Below are positions 42,124-52,058 of a stretch of 64,000 bases of DNA, in pieces. Numbering within the stretch: position 1 is the first letter of the stretch; each line of letters starts with the position of its first letter. The stretch is taken from positions 1,426,001 through 1,490,000 of the forward strand of contig NZ_JAWMTI010000001.1 of assembly GCF_036959255.1 (NCBI RefSeq), in the 5' to 3' direction. Under the pieces are notes generated by a model that searched no databases, was not told the origin of the DNA, and worked only from the letters and a program-made list of their open reading frames with translations. The translations under genes were made by a program, and so were the position numbers. The DNA is from Olivibacter sp036959255. GTDB taxonomy: Bacteria; Bacteroidota; Bacteroidia; Sphingobacteriales; Sphingobacteriaceae.

Positions 42124-43509
42124 ATGAAAAAAATCATTACAAGTCTGCTCCTTTTTATGGTCGTATCAAATCCATCCTTATATGCTCAAAAATACGAACC
42201 CGCTTGGTCATCCATTGATGAGCGGGAAATTCCGCAGTGGTGGCAAGACGCCAAATTTGGGATTTTCATTCACTGGGGTCCTTATTCGGTACCTGCTTAC
42301 GCGCCGATCAAAGAAGTAGAAGGTGTATACGAAAAATATGCAGAGCATTATGAGAATCGATTGAAAAGTAAGAATAAGCTTTTTCTGGATTTTCATCATA
42401 AGAACTATGGGCCTAACTTTACCTATCAGGACTTTGCTCCCTTATTTAAGGCAGAACATTTTAAGCCCGAGCAGTGGGCCGAACTATTTAAAAAAGCGGG
42501 TGCAAAGTACGTTGTACTTACCTCGAAGCACCACGATGGTTTTTGCTTGTGGCCCAGTAAATACAGTCCCAATTGGAATAGTGTCGATATCGGAGCGCAT
42601 CGCGATCTCGCCGGCGATTTAAGTAAAGCCGTGAAGGCATCAGGTTTACGGATGGGTTTCTATTATTCGCTGCTCGAGTGGAGCCATCCCTTATATAAAC
42701 AAGAAAGTATTGATCAATGGGTCGATCGTCACATGATTCCCCAAATGCAAGAGCTCGTCAATGCCTATCAGCCAGAAGTAATTTTTGCCGATGGTGAATG
42801 GGATTACCCAAGCGAAACACTAAAAAGCACCACCTTCTTATCCTGGCTCTATAACGAGTCGCCCGTTGCCCAAAGCGTGGTCGTCAATGACCGCTGGGGC
42901 AAAGAAACCCGCAGTAAGCATGGCGGTTATTATACCACCGAGTATGATTTGGTGCACGATCAAAAAGGAATCGGCGATCAAGCATCCCATCCCTGGGAAG
43001 AAAGTCGTGGTATTGGTACTTCTTATGGATACAATCGTTTCGAAACAACGGAAGATTATTTCACCTCCAAACAGCTTATCGACCTCCTAATTGATAAAGT
43101 AAGTAACGGCGGTAACCTATTGCTGAATGTGGGGCCTACCGCCGATGGGATGATACCCGTGATTATGCAAGAACGCCTGTTGGACATGGGGCAATGGTTA
43201 GCCGTTAACGGTGAGGCAATTTACGGAACAAAAGCTTGGTCGTCAAGACCCGCAAATAGCAAAGAAACACACGGCTATTTTACCGCTAAAGGCAAAGATC
43301 TCTACCTAATCTGTACCGAATGGAAAAGCGGAACCATTCGCGTTCCCTTGCCGAAAAAACCTTTGCAGGTAAGTTTACTCGGTTATCAAGATACCATCCC
43401 TTCAAACTACGAAGGAGAGGAGCTTCGCATCGAAGCACCACCCTTCAATCCCGGTAAAGCACCTTGCAATTATGCATGGGTATATAAATTAGAAGGTGCA
43501 TTGGAATAA
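42124..43509 (+). CDS. Secreted GH29 alpha-L-fucosidase
   Basis: 461 aa with signal peptide (MKKIITSLLLFMVVSNPSLY, then AQ). The catalytic barrel has WWQDAKFGIFIHWGPYSVPA, YVVLTSKHHDGFCLWPSKYS and nucleophile D223 in VIFADGEWDYP. GGNLLLNVGPTADGMI is a strong family signature. It hydrolyses alpha-L-fucosides in the periplasm. Its last 40 bases overlap the phospholipase C gene tail to tail. Confidence 0.94.
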   Translation: MKKIITSLLLFMVVSNPSLYAQKYEPAWSSIDEREIPQWWQDAKFGIFIHWGPYSVPAYAPIKEVEGVYEKYAEHYENRLKSKNKLFLDFHHKNYGPNFTYQDFAPLFKAEHFKPEQWAELFKKAGAKYVVLTSKHHDGFCLWPSKYSPNWNSVDIGAHRDLAGDLSKAVKASGLRMGFYYSLLEWSHPLYKQESIDQWVDRHMIPQMQELVNAYQPEVIFADGEWDYPSETLKSTTFLSWLYNESPVAQSVVVNDRWGKETRSKHGGYYTTEYDLVHDQKGIGDQASHPWEESRGIGTSYGYNRFETTEDYFTSKQLIDLLIDKVSNGGNLLLNVGPTADGMIPVIMQERLLDMGQWLAVNGEAIYGTKAWSSRPANSKETHGYFTAKGKDLYLICTEWKSGTIRVPLPKKPLQVSLLGYQDTIPSNYEGEELRIEAPPFNPGKAPCNYAWVYKLEGALE

Positions 43510-46010
43510 AGTTTGTTTCCAGTCTGCGGATTTCCCATTTGTGGATCCGTAGATCCTTCCTTGCCCGTCTCCACTTTACCCGCATAAGCCCATAGGAAGT
43601 CGGGGTAACCCTCCACGGAAATAACCAAGTCGTACCATTGGTGGCTAGCGGTTAGATCAATCCGTTGTGTTACGTTTTGCTGCGCTTCCACCACTCTTGA
43701 AATCGGAGCCTTTCCATAGGCATTATCTTGAATATGTATCGGTAATGATCGATCTCCCATGTTTTCGATTCGTAGAAGAAGGTTACCCGTTAAGTTTCCA
43801 TCAAGCGTTTCATTGGCTAAACGGATGGTGCAAGCCGGTATTTCTCCCTGGTTTTTAAACCGTCTGTAAAAGCCGTTCGGCCCCTGCACTTGCAAGTCGA
43901 AGTTGGCTGTTTTTCCCAATTCAAACCTGTCCGTTAGCTGATCACCCGCTTTCACGGCATACGAACGGATGGAATCCGGTGTGTAGACGGTAAAGGGGGC
44001 GCCGACACTTGCCTTTCCAAAAACTTCGCTGCCGGCACTTAAGCTTAGTTGGAACAGCCCGTTCATGTGCTCACCTTCGGCGTAGAGTTCATACGGCAGT
44101 GGGCAAGCTACTTTCACACCCGGTTCCTGGCGTGGCATCCGGGGCAGCTGTTGCGGTTTATCCATTCCCATTTCGATTTCATCCAATGTCAAAGCCTCAA
44201 AGCCCGAGGGGATCGCTTTATATTGCGCTTGGTGGATGCCCTCAACATACAGGTTCCGTCGGATAAACGGAAGCTTGTCATCTTCAACTTTGTTTTTTTC
44301 GTTCGTGAATACGGCTGTTAAATCACCGCAGATGGTTCTCCGCCAGCTACCGATGTTTTCTTCCCGTACCGTTTTCTTGAATTTATGCTGAACCCACTTT
44401 TCCAAAAATTGCAAGGTTGAGGTATGATCGAATACTTGCGAACAAACCCTACCGCCTCTTGTCCAAGGCGAAGCAACGATTAAGGGGACCCGAAATCCAA
44501 GCCCGATTGCCGCTCCACGTGCTTCTTTTTTCGATTTGCCATCGGCCAGTTCCGCTTCTAACGTAATATATTCAATCTTTGTGTCGATACCCTCCGAACA
44601 TTGGCCGCTATCAGCTTTGTACGGGTTTGGTGGAACAAAAGGAGGGACGTGATCAAAATAGCCATCATTTTCATCATAGGTGAGGATGAGAATTGTCTTT
44701 CGCCAAACCTCTGGATTTTTTGTTAAAATGTCCATGATTTCCGATACATACCAGGAGCCATACCAGGGTGCCGTTGGATGATCAGAATATTTTTCAGCAG
44801 GAATCATCCAGGAAACCGCCGGTAATTGTCCATTTTCTACATCTTTCCTGAATTGATGCAGCACGTCGCCCTTCGGTACCGATAATTCCCTTTTTACACC
44901 TTGATCATCCCGATAGGTTAAGTGCTCCAACTGATGATAATAAGGATCATCCACATTGGTGGTAAACGCACGATGAAAAAGACTTTTCTCCCGAAGCGAT
45001 AAGCGATCAAAATGTTCCTGACTCCAGCGCTCCACTGCCTGCTGCGTTTCTTTCCATATCGCTTCCTTTTTTTTCAGGGCTTCCTGTGCTTTCAAATAAC
45101 GTTTATCACTTGCCTGTAAGGATTGCAGTTTCTCCTTCAAAGAATTGATCGCTAGCGGCAGCTCGTCCAGTTGTTTTTTAAGGCTGGCCGTATAGCGTGA
45201 GGTGAATTGGATATGATATTGCTCAAAAAATTCCAAAGGATTACAGCTGAAGCTGCTGAGCCATGAGCGTTCCTCTCCTTCAAATCCCCCGCCGAAGCTC
45301 ACATCGTTTTGATAGGCTTTCCAAGAAACCCCCACCTCTTCCAAACGTTCCGGAAACGTCTTCCATTTCGCTTCACCACGTTGCAGCTCATTTCTTATCC
45401 AGGCTTTACTTTTCGGGTCGGCCGACTCGCGAATTGTTCCGGTCCAGAAAAATAAACGGTTCGGCCAAGTGCTTGTCATGCCCGAACAAAAATTTTGATC
45501 ACATACCGTAAAGGCATCGGCAAGTGCATAATTAAACGGAATATCGAGACGGTTATAGTACCCCATCGTTAGCGGGATATGCTCATACGGTTTCTTTTTC
45601 TTTGCTTCAATCCACCGATCATGCCGCCCCTCATGATAGGCGTCCACCTGCGAATGCCTGGAATGAGGCACAGCGCCCATCCAGGTAGCTTTACTACCCC
45701 GAAGATCAAAACGAAAGGGGGCGTACGTGTTACCCTTGGCGTCAGACTGAAACCAAATAGGGCGCTTGTTCGCCTGACGAATAAAGCGTGGATCATTAAA
45801 ACCCCGCACACCGGCTAGCGTACCTAAAGCATGATCAAAAGATCGGTTTTCCTGCATTAAAATCACTATATGTTCCGCATCCATAAAGCTTGTTCCGGGT
45901 GCAGGGGCGATCGCTAAGGCGCGTTGAATAGCAGGAGGGATGGTCGTTGACAAACCGGTGCTGCCGGCAAATAGAAGCAATTTTTTTAGAAAATCCCGAC
46001 GATTATCCAT
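43470..46010 (-). CDS. Phosphocholine-specific phospholipase C, Tat-exported
   Basis: 846 aa. The N terminus NRRDFLKKLLLFAGSTGL is a twin-arginine signal. The phosphoesterase domain has HIVILMQENRSFDHALGTLA, RGFNDPRF and TYDENDGYFDHVPPFVPPN, the metal and active-site regions of the PlcN/PlcH family. Two C-terminal DUF756-type beta domains are suggested by repeated segments from about residue 640 on. It cleaves phosphatidylcholine-like or sphingolipid head groups. The gene is convergent with the fucosidase. Confidence 0.92.
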   Translation of the reverse strand: MDNRRDFLKKLLLFAGSTGLSTTIPPAIQRALAIAPAPGTSFMDAEHIVILMQENRSFDHALGTLAGVRGFNDPRFIRQANKRPIWFQSDAKGNTYAPFRFDLRGSKATWMGAVPHSRHSQVDAYHEGRHDRWIEAKKKKPYEHIPLTMGYYNRLDIPFNYALADAFTVCDQNFCSGMTSTWPNRLFFWTGTIRESADPKSKAWIRNELQRGEAKWKTFPERLEEVGVSWKAYQNDVSFGGGFEGEERSWLSSFSCNPLEFFEQYHIQFTSRYTASLKKQLDELPLAINSLKEKLQSLQASDKRYLKAQEALKKKEAIWKETQQAVERWSQEHFDRLSLREKSLFHRAFTTNVDDPYYHQLEHLTYRDDQGVKRELSVPKGDVLHQFRKDVENGQLPAVSWMIPAEKYSDHPTAPWYGSWYVSEIMDILTKNPEVWRKTILILTYDENDGYFDHVPPFVPPNPYKADSGQCSEGIDTKIEYITLEAELADGKSKKEARGAAIGLGFRVPLIVASPWTRGGRVCSQVFDHTSTLQFLEKWVQHKFKKTVREENIGSWRRTICGDLTAVFTNEKNKVEDDKLPFIRRNLYVEGIHQAQYKAIPSGFEALTLDEIEMGMDKPQQLPRMPRQEPGVKVACPLPYELYAEGEHMNGLFQLSLSAGSEVFGKASVGAPFTVYTPDSIRSYAVKAGDQLTDRFELGKTANFDLQVQGPNGFYRRFKNQGEIPACTIRLANETLDGNLTGNLLLRIENMGDRSLPIHIQDNAYGKAPISRVVEAQQNVTQRIDLTASHQWYDLVISVEGYPDFLWAYAGKVETGKEGSTDPQMGNPQTGNKLYSNAPSNLYTHA

Positions 46011-46226
46011 GTTGTATGATTTATAATAGTATCTGCCATTTAAGGTACAATAAATACAGCGGATTTTGCCATTATCTCATTTTTTTTACAACGAAGCGTG
46101 ATAATTGAGCTTATTCTGCCAGAAATTTGTGTACACGCATGCGGTGGATTCGTACTAAGTTTGTATGGATATCCGGTGAGGATAGGTTGTCTACTAAACT
46201 TATTTTTTTACATCAAAATCAACCGC

Positions 46227-46553
46227 ATGAAATTAAAATTTTTACTTTTCATCTGTACGTCGTTTTTATTAAGCTGCACAAAAGAAGGCTCTCATCTCGT
46301 ACCTGTTGAAGTTTCCATTGTCAGTAAAAGCGGAATCTTGGAGATCCACTACACACCCGATAGGATTGATACCCTGACCAAAAAACAAGGTTCGACGACG
46401 CTGCAAATGTTGGACGGCGATTTAATTACAATTAAACGAATCTGTCCGGAAGCAGGCACTTTGGAATATAGCATAAAGACGCCGACGTCAAGCTATCTGT
46501 CTATTCTGATGAAATATGGAGATGAGAACAGGCATCTGATCCCTAGGCAATAA
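46227..46553 (+). CDS. Small lipoprotein, unknown function
   Basis: 108 aa. The signal sequence MKLKFLLFICTSFLLSCTKE ends in a lipobox with C17. The rest is predicted mostly beta (VPVEVSIVSKSGILEIHYTP). I do not recognise a family. Start 46227 is preferred to an in-frame start 43 codons earlier, which has no signal-peptide character. Confidence 0.6.
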   Translation: MKLKFLLFICTSFLLSCTKEGSHLVPVEVSIVSKSGILEIHYTPDRIDTLTKKQGSTTLQMLDGDLITIKRICPEAGTLEYSIKTPTSSYLSILMKYGDENRHLIPRQ

Positions 46554-46709
46554 AGAAAAATTCCATGTCAAAGAAAAATTAAGCGTTTCCGAGCTTCAAA
46601 CCGGAGCGGATGGTAGCTTTATGCGTAAAAAAAAGCTAGATTTATTTTTTAAATAGCTGATAATTTGTAACTTAGCAATAAATCGTTGTTTAACACAAAT
46701 ACCTGCATT

Positions 46710-46985
46710 ATGATGAAAGCTTTACGTTTTAGATTAATACCCACCGCACGCAACCATTTGGCTGATTCCATCACCGTTGCTTGGGGACTGCTCTTTTTGT
46801 TCGGTGTATATAGTATCCTCCGCAGAGGCCTATCTTTCCCTATGATTGCTTTAATGAGCGGCGCCCTTTTGAATATTGTTTTTTTATTTCGCAGCAGGCG
46901 GGGTCGCCGTGTATTCCAAAATCCATATAAAAACGCAGAGGGTAAATACTTACCACCACCGGCCAAAGAAGGTTGGGAGGATTAA
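46710..46985 (+). CDS. Small membrane protein, unknown function
   Basis: 91 aa. Two hydrophobic segments (SITVAWGLLFLFGVYSI and FPMIALMSGALLNIVFLF) separated by RRG, and a hydrophilic tail ending AKEGWED. I do not recognise it. TAACTTAG (about 46668) resembles a -7 element. Start is ATG 46710 or the next codon. Confidence 0.55.
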   Translation: MMKALRFRLIPTARNHLADSITVAWGLLFLFGVYSILRRGLSFPMIALMSGALLNIVFLFRSRRGRRVFQNPYKNAEGKYLPPPAKEGWED

Positions 46986-47060
46986 TCATCCAATTCTTTG
47001 ATAAGGTCTTTCTTTTGTAATAAAAATCTAGTAATCCTATATACTTTCGGTAATATCTAA

Positions 47061-47068
47061 TATATTTG
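47061..47068 (+). promoter_or_regulatory. -7 element of the riboswitch transcript
   Basis: TATATTTG, an exact TAnnTTTG match about 25 bases before the SAM-I aptamer. The -33 element is not clear. Confidence 0.45.
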
Positions 47069-47092
47069 CCGCATCAAAACGCTAACGATGCA

Positions 47093-47198
47093 TACTTATC
47101 CAGAAAGACGGAGGGAAAGGCCCGAAGAAGTCTTAGCAACCTGTAAACTCTTTTACAAGGTGCTTATTCCTTTCTGCTGTAAGCAGAGCTGATAAGTC
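47093..47198 (+). ncRNA. SAM-I (S-box) riboswitch aptamer
   Basis: P1 is formed by CTTATC (47095-47100) and GATAAG (47191-47196). Between them come the conserved core GACGGAGGGAAAGGCCC, the kink-turn partner AGTCTTAGCAACC and the P3/P4 stems (CTGCTG, GCAGAG). This matches the SAM-I consensus closely. Downstream, CATATC and GATATG (47206-47227) form a small stem without a T-run, so control is more likely at translation of the SusC gene at 47295, 97 bases after the aptamer. High S-adenosylmethionine should lower expression. Confidence 0.9.
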
Positions 47199-47294
47199 GG
47201 ACAATCATATCCATTCCGGACGATATGGTTCATTCGCACCACCATCCCGAAAAGGCATAGGTAGGTATTGCGATGCGTTGGGGAAAAATTACAT

Positions 47295-50200
47295 ATGAAT
47301 AAAAAAAAACTACTTAACAACTATGCACCTTCTATTAGTTTCTTGCTAACCTTCCTGCTCTTTGTCGGGACTGTTTGGGGGCAAGAAACCATCACCGTAC
47401 AAGGTACCGTGACCGATGCATTAAATCAAGAACCTATACCTGGTGTAAACATCAGCGTAATAGGAGGGACCCAATCAGCCCATACCGACGCCAATGGTGC
47501 TTATCGCATTCAGGTACCGGCCGGCGAAATTAAACTACGTTTTAGTTATGTAGGCTACGAGCCACAAGATCAGGCCGTCGCAGGCAATCAGCTTTCCATC
47601 GCCCTTCAACCAGCGAACAATGATTTAAATGAAGTTGTGGTTGTTGCCTATGGTACGGCCAAACGCTCCAGTTTCACCGGCTCAGTGGCTGCCATCTCTC
47701 AAGAAAAAATAGCCAACCGCCAAGTATCGAGTGTCAGCAAGGCCCTGCAAGGACAAGTTCCCGGTTTGCAGTCGGTATCTTCTTCCGGACAACCCGGCAC
47801 AGATGCGGAAATCCGCATCCGCGGTATCGGATCCATCAACGCGTCCAGTGCACCGCTTTATGTAGTAGACGGCAATCCCTATAGTGGCGATATCAATGCG
47901 ATCAATCCAAATGACATCAAGTCGGTCAGTGTACTCAAAGACGCAGCCGCCAGCGCCCTCTACGGATCACGCGGCGCGAATGGTGTGATTATCATTACAA
48001 CGAAAGAAGGCCTGAAAGACGGAAAAACGACGATTAATTTTAATTTCACGCAAGGAATATCCGATCGGGCGGTAAAGGATTATGAGCAGGTTTCCACCAA
48101 TCAATATTTCGAGTTGTATTGGGAAGCTTTACGGAATAAAAACCTATCAAACGGCTTGGCAGGTGAGCAGGCTGCACGGAATGCCAGCGATCAGCTGCTC
48201 ACCGATCTGAACATCAATCCCTATGGAAGCAATTATCCGCAACCGGTCGGTTTAGATGGTAAAATCGTTTCAGGTGCTACGCCACTCTGGAATGACAATT
48301 GGGCCGATGTCCTGCAACGTACCGGCCGTCGCACACAGGCCGATTTAAGTTTTAGTGGAGGTAATGAAAAGTCGAGCTACTATTTTTCCGGTGGTTATCT
48401 CAACGACCAAGGTATCGCCATTGAATCGGGTTTTAAACGTTACAATGCACGTATTAATGTTACCACACAGGCAAAAAAATGGCTAAATGCGGGGTTAAAT
48501 GTAGCCGTAAGCAGTAGCCTACAGAAATATCCGCAATCAGAAGACAGCAATACGGCCAACATCATTAACTTCACCCGTTTGGTTCCTTCATTCTATCCCT
48601 ATTATGAACGTAATGCCGACGGTTCCTATCATTTGGACGAGCAGGGCAATAAGATCTACGATTTCGGTGAATATCGACCCAGTGCCGCCATTCCACGTAA
48701 TAACCTGGCCGCTTCCCTTCCTTTGGATAAAAATGAAATCCGAAACGAAAACCTTTCCGGGCGGGCCTTTTTGGAAGCCGTTATTACACCCGAATTGAAA
48801 TTCCGCACCACTTACAGCATCGACTACATTAACCGCAATACACATGATTACGTGAATCCCGTACTTGGAGATGGGGCGGAATACCAAGGGTCCGTTGCTA
48901 AGTCGAACCGTAGAAGAACTTCCTATACTTGGAATAATATCGTGACCTATGAAAAAACCTTCAACGACCATCATTTAAATGTATTGGCCGGACAGGAATT
49001 CTATAAATTTCAGAATACCGATATTGACGGTAGTCGCGAGCGCTTTGTATTACCTGGTTTCTATGAGCCCGATGCCGCCTCGCAACTCAATTCATTCAAC
49101 GGCTTTTCGGTCGATTACAGCATGTTGAGCTTTTTAGGTAGAGTGGAGTACGATTATAAGAATCGCTATTTCCTTTCAGGATCCTTGCGTTCTGATGGTT
49201 CCTCTCGTTTTTCTCCCGATAACCGTTGGGGAACCTTCTGGTCGGTAGGTGCCTCTTGGAAAATCGCGGAGGAAGCGTTTTTACGCGATAACAGTTTAAT
49301 CAATCAATTAACCGTGCGCGCAAGTTACGGAGCCCAAGGAAACGATAATTTATTATCGAGTGGAAATCCTATCTATTATGCCTACCAAGGTTTGTATGCC
49401 ATTTCCAATAATCTTGGGCAAGGTGGAACCGTCACGCAGCGCTTACCAACACCGAATTTAAAATGGGAGAGCAACCTGAATTTCAATGCAGGCTTGGATA
49501 TCGCGATCTTAGATCAACGCGTAGCCGCCAGTTTCGAATATTTTAATCGTAAAAGTAAAGATTTGCTGTATACCATGCCCAAAGCACCCTCTACCGGTTT
49601 CCCCGGATATGATGCCAATATAGGGGCATTGCAGAACAGTGGGTTCGAAATAACCTTGCAAACTGTACCCATTCGGAACGAAAACTTACGTTGGAACCTG
49701 GATCTGAATTTGGGCCATTACAAAAACAAAATTACGGAATTGCCAAATGGTGGTCGGCCCATTCCAAATGGCAACAAGCTCCTAGCCGTTGGCGGCTCCA
49801 TCTATGATTTCTATTTACCAACCTGGGCAGGTGTTGACCCCGCTACGGGAAACCCACTTTGGTATAAGGCAGATGATCAGGGAAACCAAACATCAGAGAC
49901 CACTTCAGAGTATGGCCAGGCAGGTTTATTTGTTCAAGATAACTCCCTTCCCGATCTTGTCGGTGGCTTTAGCAACACCTTGACGTACAAAGGTTTTGAT
50001 TTATCCGCATTGCTTAGCTTTAGTTTAGGGGGTAAGGTATTGGATAATGACTATATCCAGCTTATGCACAATGGCAGTAGCCCGGGACGTGCCTGGAGTA
50101 CCGAAATTCTGAATCGTTGGACACCGGAGCATACACAGACCGATGTTCCTCGCTTAACCACCGATAATTTAACCTGGACATCTGCTTCAACACGTTTTCT

Positions 50201-50432
50201 TTATTCGGCTACTTATGCCCGTTTAAAGAATGTGAGTGTTGGCTATAACTTTTCCAAACATTTAATAGAGCGTTTAGGAATTGCCAATCTGCGCGTGTTT
50301 TTACAAGGCGAAAACCTGTTAACTTTTTATGGGCATAAAGGAATGGATCCGGAGCAAACCGTTAATGGAGCTACTTATTTTAGGTATCCGGCAATGCGGA
50401 CGGTATCCGCAGGATTGCAGCTCACTTTATAG
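47295..50432 (+). CDS. SusC/RagA family TonB-dependent receptor (SAM riboswitch controlled)
   Basis: 1045 aa outer-membrane nutrient transporter. Signal peptide to about residue 30 (LLFVGTVWGQ), then a carboxypeptidase-regulatory-like domain (VQGTVTDALNQEPIPGVNIS), TonB-box-like DLNEVVVVAYGTAKRSSFTG, plug domain (VLKDAAASALYGSRGANGVI) and a barrel ending AGLQLTL. ATG 47295 gives a proper signal peptide; an upstream TTG (47268) does not. Paired with SusD at 50525. The riboswitch suggests import of a methionine- or sulfur-related nutrient. Confidence 0.93.
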   Translation: MNKKKLLNNYAPSISFLLTFLLFVGTVWGQETITVQGTVTDALNQEPIPGVNISVIGGTQSAHTDANGAYRIQVPAGEIKLRFSYVGYEPQDQAVAGNQLSIALQPANNDLNEVVVVAYGTAKRSSFTGSVAAISQEKIANRQVSSVSKALQGQVPGLQSVSSSGQPGTDAEIRIRGIGSINASSAPLYVVDGNPYSGDINAINPNDIKSVSVLKDAAASALYGSRGANGVIIITTKEGLKDGKTTINFNFTQGISDRAVKDYEQVSTNQYFELYWEALRNKNLSNGLAGEQAARNASDQLLTDLNINPYGSNYPQPVGLDGKIVSGATPLWNDNWADVLQRTGRRTQADLSFSGGNEKSSYYFSGGYLNDQGIAIESGFKRYNARINVTTQAKKWLNAGLNVAVSSSLQKYPQSEDSNTANIINFTRLVPSFYPYYERNADGSYHLDEQGNKIYDFGEYRPSAAIPRNNLAASLPLDKNEIRNENLSGRAFLEAVITPELKFRTTYSIDYINRNTHDYVNPVLGDGAEYQGSVAKSNRRRTSYTWNNIVTYEKTFNDHHLNVLAGQEFYKFQNTDIDGSRERFVLPGFYEPDAASQLNSFNGFSVDYSMLSFLGRVEYDYKNRYFLSGSLRSDGSSRFSPDNRWGTFWSVGASWKIAEEAFLRDNSLINQLTVRASYGAQGNDNLLSSGNPIYYAYQGLYAISNNLGQGGTVTQRLPTPNLKWESNLNFNAGLDIAILDQRVAASFEYFNRKSKDLLYTMPKAPSTGFPGYDANIGALQNSGFEITLQTVPIRNENLRWNLDLNLGHYKNKITELPNGGRPIPNGNKLLAVGGSIYDFYLPTWAGVDPATGNPLWYKADDQGNQTSETTSEYGQAGLFVQDNSLPDLVGGFSNTLTYKGFDLSALLSFSLGGKVLDNDYIQLMHNGSSPGRAWSTEILNRWTPEHTQTDVPRLTTDNLTWTSASTRFLYSATYARLKNVSVGYNFSKHLIERLGIANLRVFLQGENLLTFYGHKGMDPEQTVNGATYFRYPAMRTVSAGLQLTL

Positions 50433-50460
50433 TTGTGGCTTGCGAGTTGTCCGTTGTGAG
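50433..50460 (+). repeat. Degenerate heptamer repeat tract
   Basis: Four exact 7-nt units immediately after the SusC stop: TTGTGGC, TTGCGAG, TTGTCCG, TTGTGAG. They fill part of the 92-base SusC-SusD spacer. Confidence 0.75.
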
Positions 50461-50524
50461 CAGTTGTTGGTTTTGTGTTGGTTCAGTACGCAAAGCTTAT
50501 AGCTTAAAAATCAAAAGAAATAAA

Positions 50525-52015
50525 ATGATACGAAAAACAATATATATCCTGAGTGTTCTTAGTTTGCTGCTGACTGCTTGCAGCAAGGACTTAGATACTT
50601 CGCCTACCGATGCGGTAGCAGATACGGAAATTTATAAAAACGTTGATAATATAGAAACCGTTGTTAACGGAACCTGGCGTTATTTGAATGATACCTATTT
50701 TACCTATGCCAATCCGGGCTATACCGCATTTATGCGCACCGGTGATGCCATGGGGAGTGATGTGGCGGTAACTACCAAATATGGTTATCGCGATGCATAT
50801 GCTTTTACAGAGTTATATAACGCAACGACCAATCGGGTTAAATCCTTTTGGACGCTGCTTTATAAAGTGATTGACAATTGCAACAATGTAATCGCGAAGG
50901 TGGACGCGGCAGAAGGCGATGATGCGAAAAAGGCACAGCTGAAAGGACAGGCGAAAGCACTTCGGGCTTTCTGTTATCTTAATTTGGCTACTTATTATCA
51001 GTTTTCCTACCTAAAAGATAAGACGGCATTAACGGTTCCCATTTATACCGAGCCTACCACCATCGAGACCGAAGGTAAACCAAAAGCCTCCCTGGAAGAG
51101 ATCTACACGCTTATTAAAAGCGATTTACAGGAAGCCGTGACTTTATTGGCCGATTACAGTCGGCCAAGTACCGAAAAATATCGGATCGATCGATCCGTTG
51201 TTAATGGCTTATTGGCACGTACCTACCTGAATACAGGCGACTGGCTACAGGCAGCGCAAGCTGCAGCAGCAGCACGTGAAGGCTATACCCTGATGCCTGC
51301 GGCCAGTTATAGCGATGGTTTCAATGATATGCAGAACGTCGAATGGATCTGGGGACATGGGCAGACAACGGAACAAAATACCGCGAGCTATACCTTCCAC
51401 TTTTTAGACGTATCGTCATCCGGTTCCTATTATTACAGTTACATGGCGGATCCTTACTTCAAAAACTTTTTTGACCAACAGGATATCCGCAACGGCTTGT
51501 TTGAGTGGGATGGCTTGCCTGGTAGAGAAGGATTCTTACGTTATAAAAAATTCAAATTCAAATCCAATCTCATTGGAGACATCGTATACATGCGTTCAGC
51601 GGAAATGTACCTGATTGAAGCCGAAGGTTACGCAAGAGCTGGTCAAACAGAGCAGGCGATTACCGCTTTGAATACCCTGCGTGCGGCCAGGCAAGCTGTT
51701 TTATTCACCGGTGGCTCGGCCGATGATCTGCTTCAAGCCATTCTGATCGAGCGTCGGAAAGAACTATGGGGCGAGGGCTTCTCTTTATCCGATATTCTAC
51801 GGACGCAAGGTAAAGTCGAGCGCAAAGCCTATGTGGATGCCAATGGCGATCCGATCAAGGTGAATGTTACCACACCGGAAGGCACCAGTAAAACGGTCAA
51901 TGCCCAAGGACATCGGATTGTTCGTTTTCCGGACGGGAGTGATTTTGTTGCTGATAGCCGTTACTATCTCTTTGCAATTCCATTGGAAGAAACCCAACAG
52001 AATCCAAATCTATAG
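50525..52015 (+). CDS. SusD/RagB family nutrient-binding lipoprotein
   Basis: 496 aa. Lipobox LLTAC (C19). TPR-like helices (GQAKALRAFCYLNLATYYQF) and the family C-terminal region (AEMYLIEAEGYARAGQTEQA, then LIERRKELWGEG) are clear. It caps the SusC channel on the cell surface. Start 50525 is chosen; the longer in-frame start has no lipoprotein signal. Sequence suggests no particular ligand; the gene shares the riboswitch transcript with SusC. Confidence 0.93.
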   Translation: MIRKTIYILSVLSLLLTACSKDLDTSPTDAVADTEIYKNVDNIETVVNGTWRYLNDTYFTYANPGYTAFMRTGDAMGSDVAVTTKYGYRDAYAFTELYNATTNRVKSFWTLLYKVIDNCNNVIAKVDAAEGDDAKKAQLKGQAKALRAFCYLNLATYYQFSYLKDKTALTVPIYTEPTTIETEGKPKASLEEIYTLIKSDLQEAVTLLADYSRPSTEKYRIDRSVVNGLLARTYLNTGDWLQAAQAAAAAREGYTLMPAASYSDGFNDMQNVEWIWGHGQTTEQNTASYTFHFLDVSSSGSYYYSYMADPYFKNFFDQQDIRNGLFEWDGLPGREGFLRYKKFKFKSNLIGDIVYMRSAEMYLIEAEGYARAGQTEQAITALNTLRAARQAVLFTGGSADDLLQAILIERRKELWGEGFSLSDILRTQGKVERKAYVDANGDPIKVNVTTPEGTSKTVNAQGHRIVRFPDGSDFVADSRYYLFAIPLEETQQNPNL

Positions 52016-52024
52016 CGATAAAAC

Positions 52025-52058
52025 AAAAAAGAAAGGCGGGATTACCCGCCTTTTCTTC
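52025..52058. terminator. Bidirectional intrinsic terminator
   Basis: GAAAGGCGGG and CCCGCCTTTTC with loop ATTA, flanked by A- and T-runs, between the convergent SusD (plus) and lipoprotein (minus) genes. Confidence 0.88.

Noticed and set aside
44009..44321. Plus ORFs opposite the phospholipase C gene
   Set aside because: They are antisense shadows produced by the GC-richer coding sequence of phospholipase C; no homology is recognised.
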